Part shown: one piece after another, positions 6,170-6,722 of the stretch
How the letters are laid out: each line of letters opens with the position of its first letter
Position numbering within the stretch: the stretch's first letter is position 1
Origin: Clostridiales bacterium UBA8960
GTDB lineage: Bacteria > Bacillota > Clostridia > Peptostreptococcales > Acidaminobacteraceae
Length of the DNA: 6,722 nt
Direction: 5' to 3'
Assembly (NCBI GenBank): GCA_003482695.1
Contig: DMYC01000427.1
Coordinates: 1-6,722 of the forward strand
Made by a program: the position numbers and the translations under genes
The notes under the pieces: model-generated
Seen by the model: only the letters and a program-made list of their open reading frames with translations
Told to the model about the DNA's origin: nothing
Database searches by the model: none

Positions 6170-6722
6170 TTATTTTAAAGCACCCATCGTCACGACGCGC
6201 TGACATATCCGGTTTACCAGTGCACTGGAGTGGCTGATCACCACTACACCCATCTCATGGGCTTTCGCATAATCAAGAACAACTTCCCAAATCTGAGCTT
6301 GCGTGATCGCATCTAGCATCGTCGTCATCTCGTCCGCTATGATAAAGCGCGTTTTTGTGTTTAGGATTCTGAGGACGCAAAACCTTTGAAGTTCTCCACC
6401 TGATAACTCTGTCGGCCATCTGTCCAGCCATTCGGGATCAATTCCCAGTGCCGCCATCGCCTCTTGATTGATCGGTCCTACTTCAGACAAGACTTTCTCC
6501 ATTTTATGCAGTGGGTTGATGGCTTGTTCCGGGTGCTGAAAAATCAGCTGTACAGGGTTATAGGCTTGTCTACGCCCTGTGCCACTCTGTCCCTCGACTC
6601 TAACCGTTCCCTTTTGAGGCGACAGGTAACCTGCAAGTATCTTGGCAAACGTCGATTTGCCAGCACCACTGGGTGCCAGTATGCCCACCACTTCACCTGT
6701 TTTTATGGAAAAATGAAACCCG
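6170..6722 (-). CDS. ABC transporter ATP-binding protein, oligopeptide/nickel type, 5' end cut by window edge
   Basis: Cytoplasmic ATPase that would power an importer for peptides, nickel-chelates or similar solutes. The visible 183 residues hold the whole nucleotide-binding core: Walker A GILAPSGAGKST (13-24), Q-loop Q62 in FQHPEQAINP, signature LSGGELQRF (106-114), Walker B FIIADE (126-131), D-loop-like TMLD, and switch histidine H164 in VISHS. The FQHPEQAINP sequence resembles the OppF/DppF/NikE subgroup. It ends about 20 residues after the switch histidine, so the C-terminal oligopeptide-binding extension found in many OppD/OppF proteins is absent, as in short NikE-like members. The frame stays open past the GTG at 6691 to the window edge, with the typical lead-in FSIKTGE before Walker A. 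That GTG is therefore internal and the true start lies outside. Permease and partner genes are presumably to the right. Confidence 0.9.
   Translation of the reverse strand, partial: GFHFSIKTGEVVGILAPSGAGKSTFAKILAGYLSPQKGTVRVEGQSGTGRRQAYNPVQLIFQHPEQAINPLHKMEKVLSEVGPINQEAMAALGIDPEWLDRWPTELSGGELQRFCVLRILNTKTRFIIADEMTTMLDAITQAQIWEVVLDYAKAHEMGVVVISHSSALVNRICQRVVTMGALK

Noticed and set aside
6170..6691. Start of the ABC ATPase at the GTG at 6691
   Set aside because: The frame stays open to the window edge and the codons before 6691 encode the usual lead-in to Walker A (FSIKTGE), so the gene begins outside the window.

Overview
The window is about 95% coding and every gene lies on the minus strand, so transcription runs from position 6722 towards 1. 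Moderate-to-low GC, strong GGAGG-type ribosome binding sites, two GTG starts, a LytS-type kinase and a YtvI-like membrane protein all point to a Firmicute. A clostridial, possibly spore-forming lineage is likely. That is inference from gene content; there is no marker gene in view.

Reading in the direction of transcription: (i) 6722-6170 is the 3' part of an ABC-transporter ATPase of the oligopeptide/nickel type, cut by the window edge. (ii) A TATAAT promoter just behind it serves a YtvI-like AI-2E-family membrane protein (6089-5007), followed after 28 bases by a GNAT acetyltransferase (4978-4520) and a rho-independent terminator (about 4501-4456). These two form a well-delimited transcription unit. 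(iii) An extended -10 promoter (4416-4408) then starts an unrecognised four-helix membrane protein (4379-3321). A 94-base gap holding a GGGGTCGGACCCC palindrome and an 11-base tandem repeat separates it from a small membrane-anchored protein with a PH-like tail (3226-2807). (iv) After a gap with two dyad symmetries comes a short VOC/glyoxalase-superfamily protein (2726-2334). (v) Last comes a two-component pair: a LytS-family sensor kinase (2245-539) whose stop codon overlaps the GTG start of a LytTR response regulator (542 to beyond position 1).

The kinase and regulator clearly work together: the four-base GTGA overlap and the ribosome binding site inside the kinase gene imply translational coupling. 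The transporter and acetyltransferase are probably co-transcribed without an obvious functional link. The remaining genes look like ordinary chromosomal neighbours. I see no mobile-element gene, CRISPR array, tRNA, rRNA or toxin-antitoxin pair. Nor do I see convincing evidence of a new multi-gene system. The least explained items are the palindromic repeat, the dyads ahead of the VOC gene and the unrecognised membrane protein.
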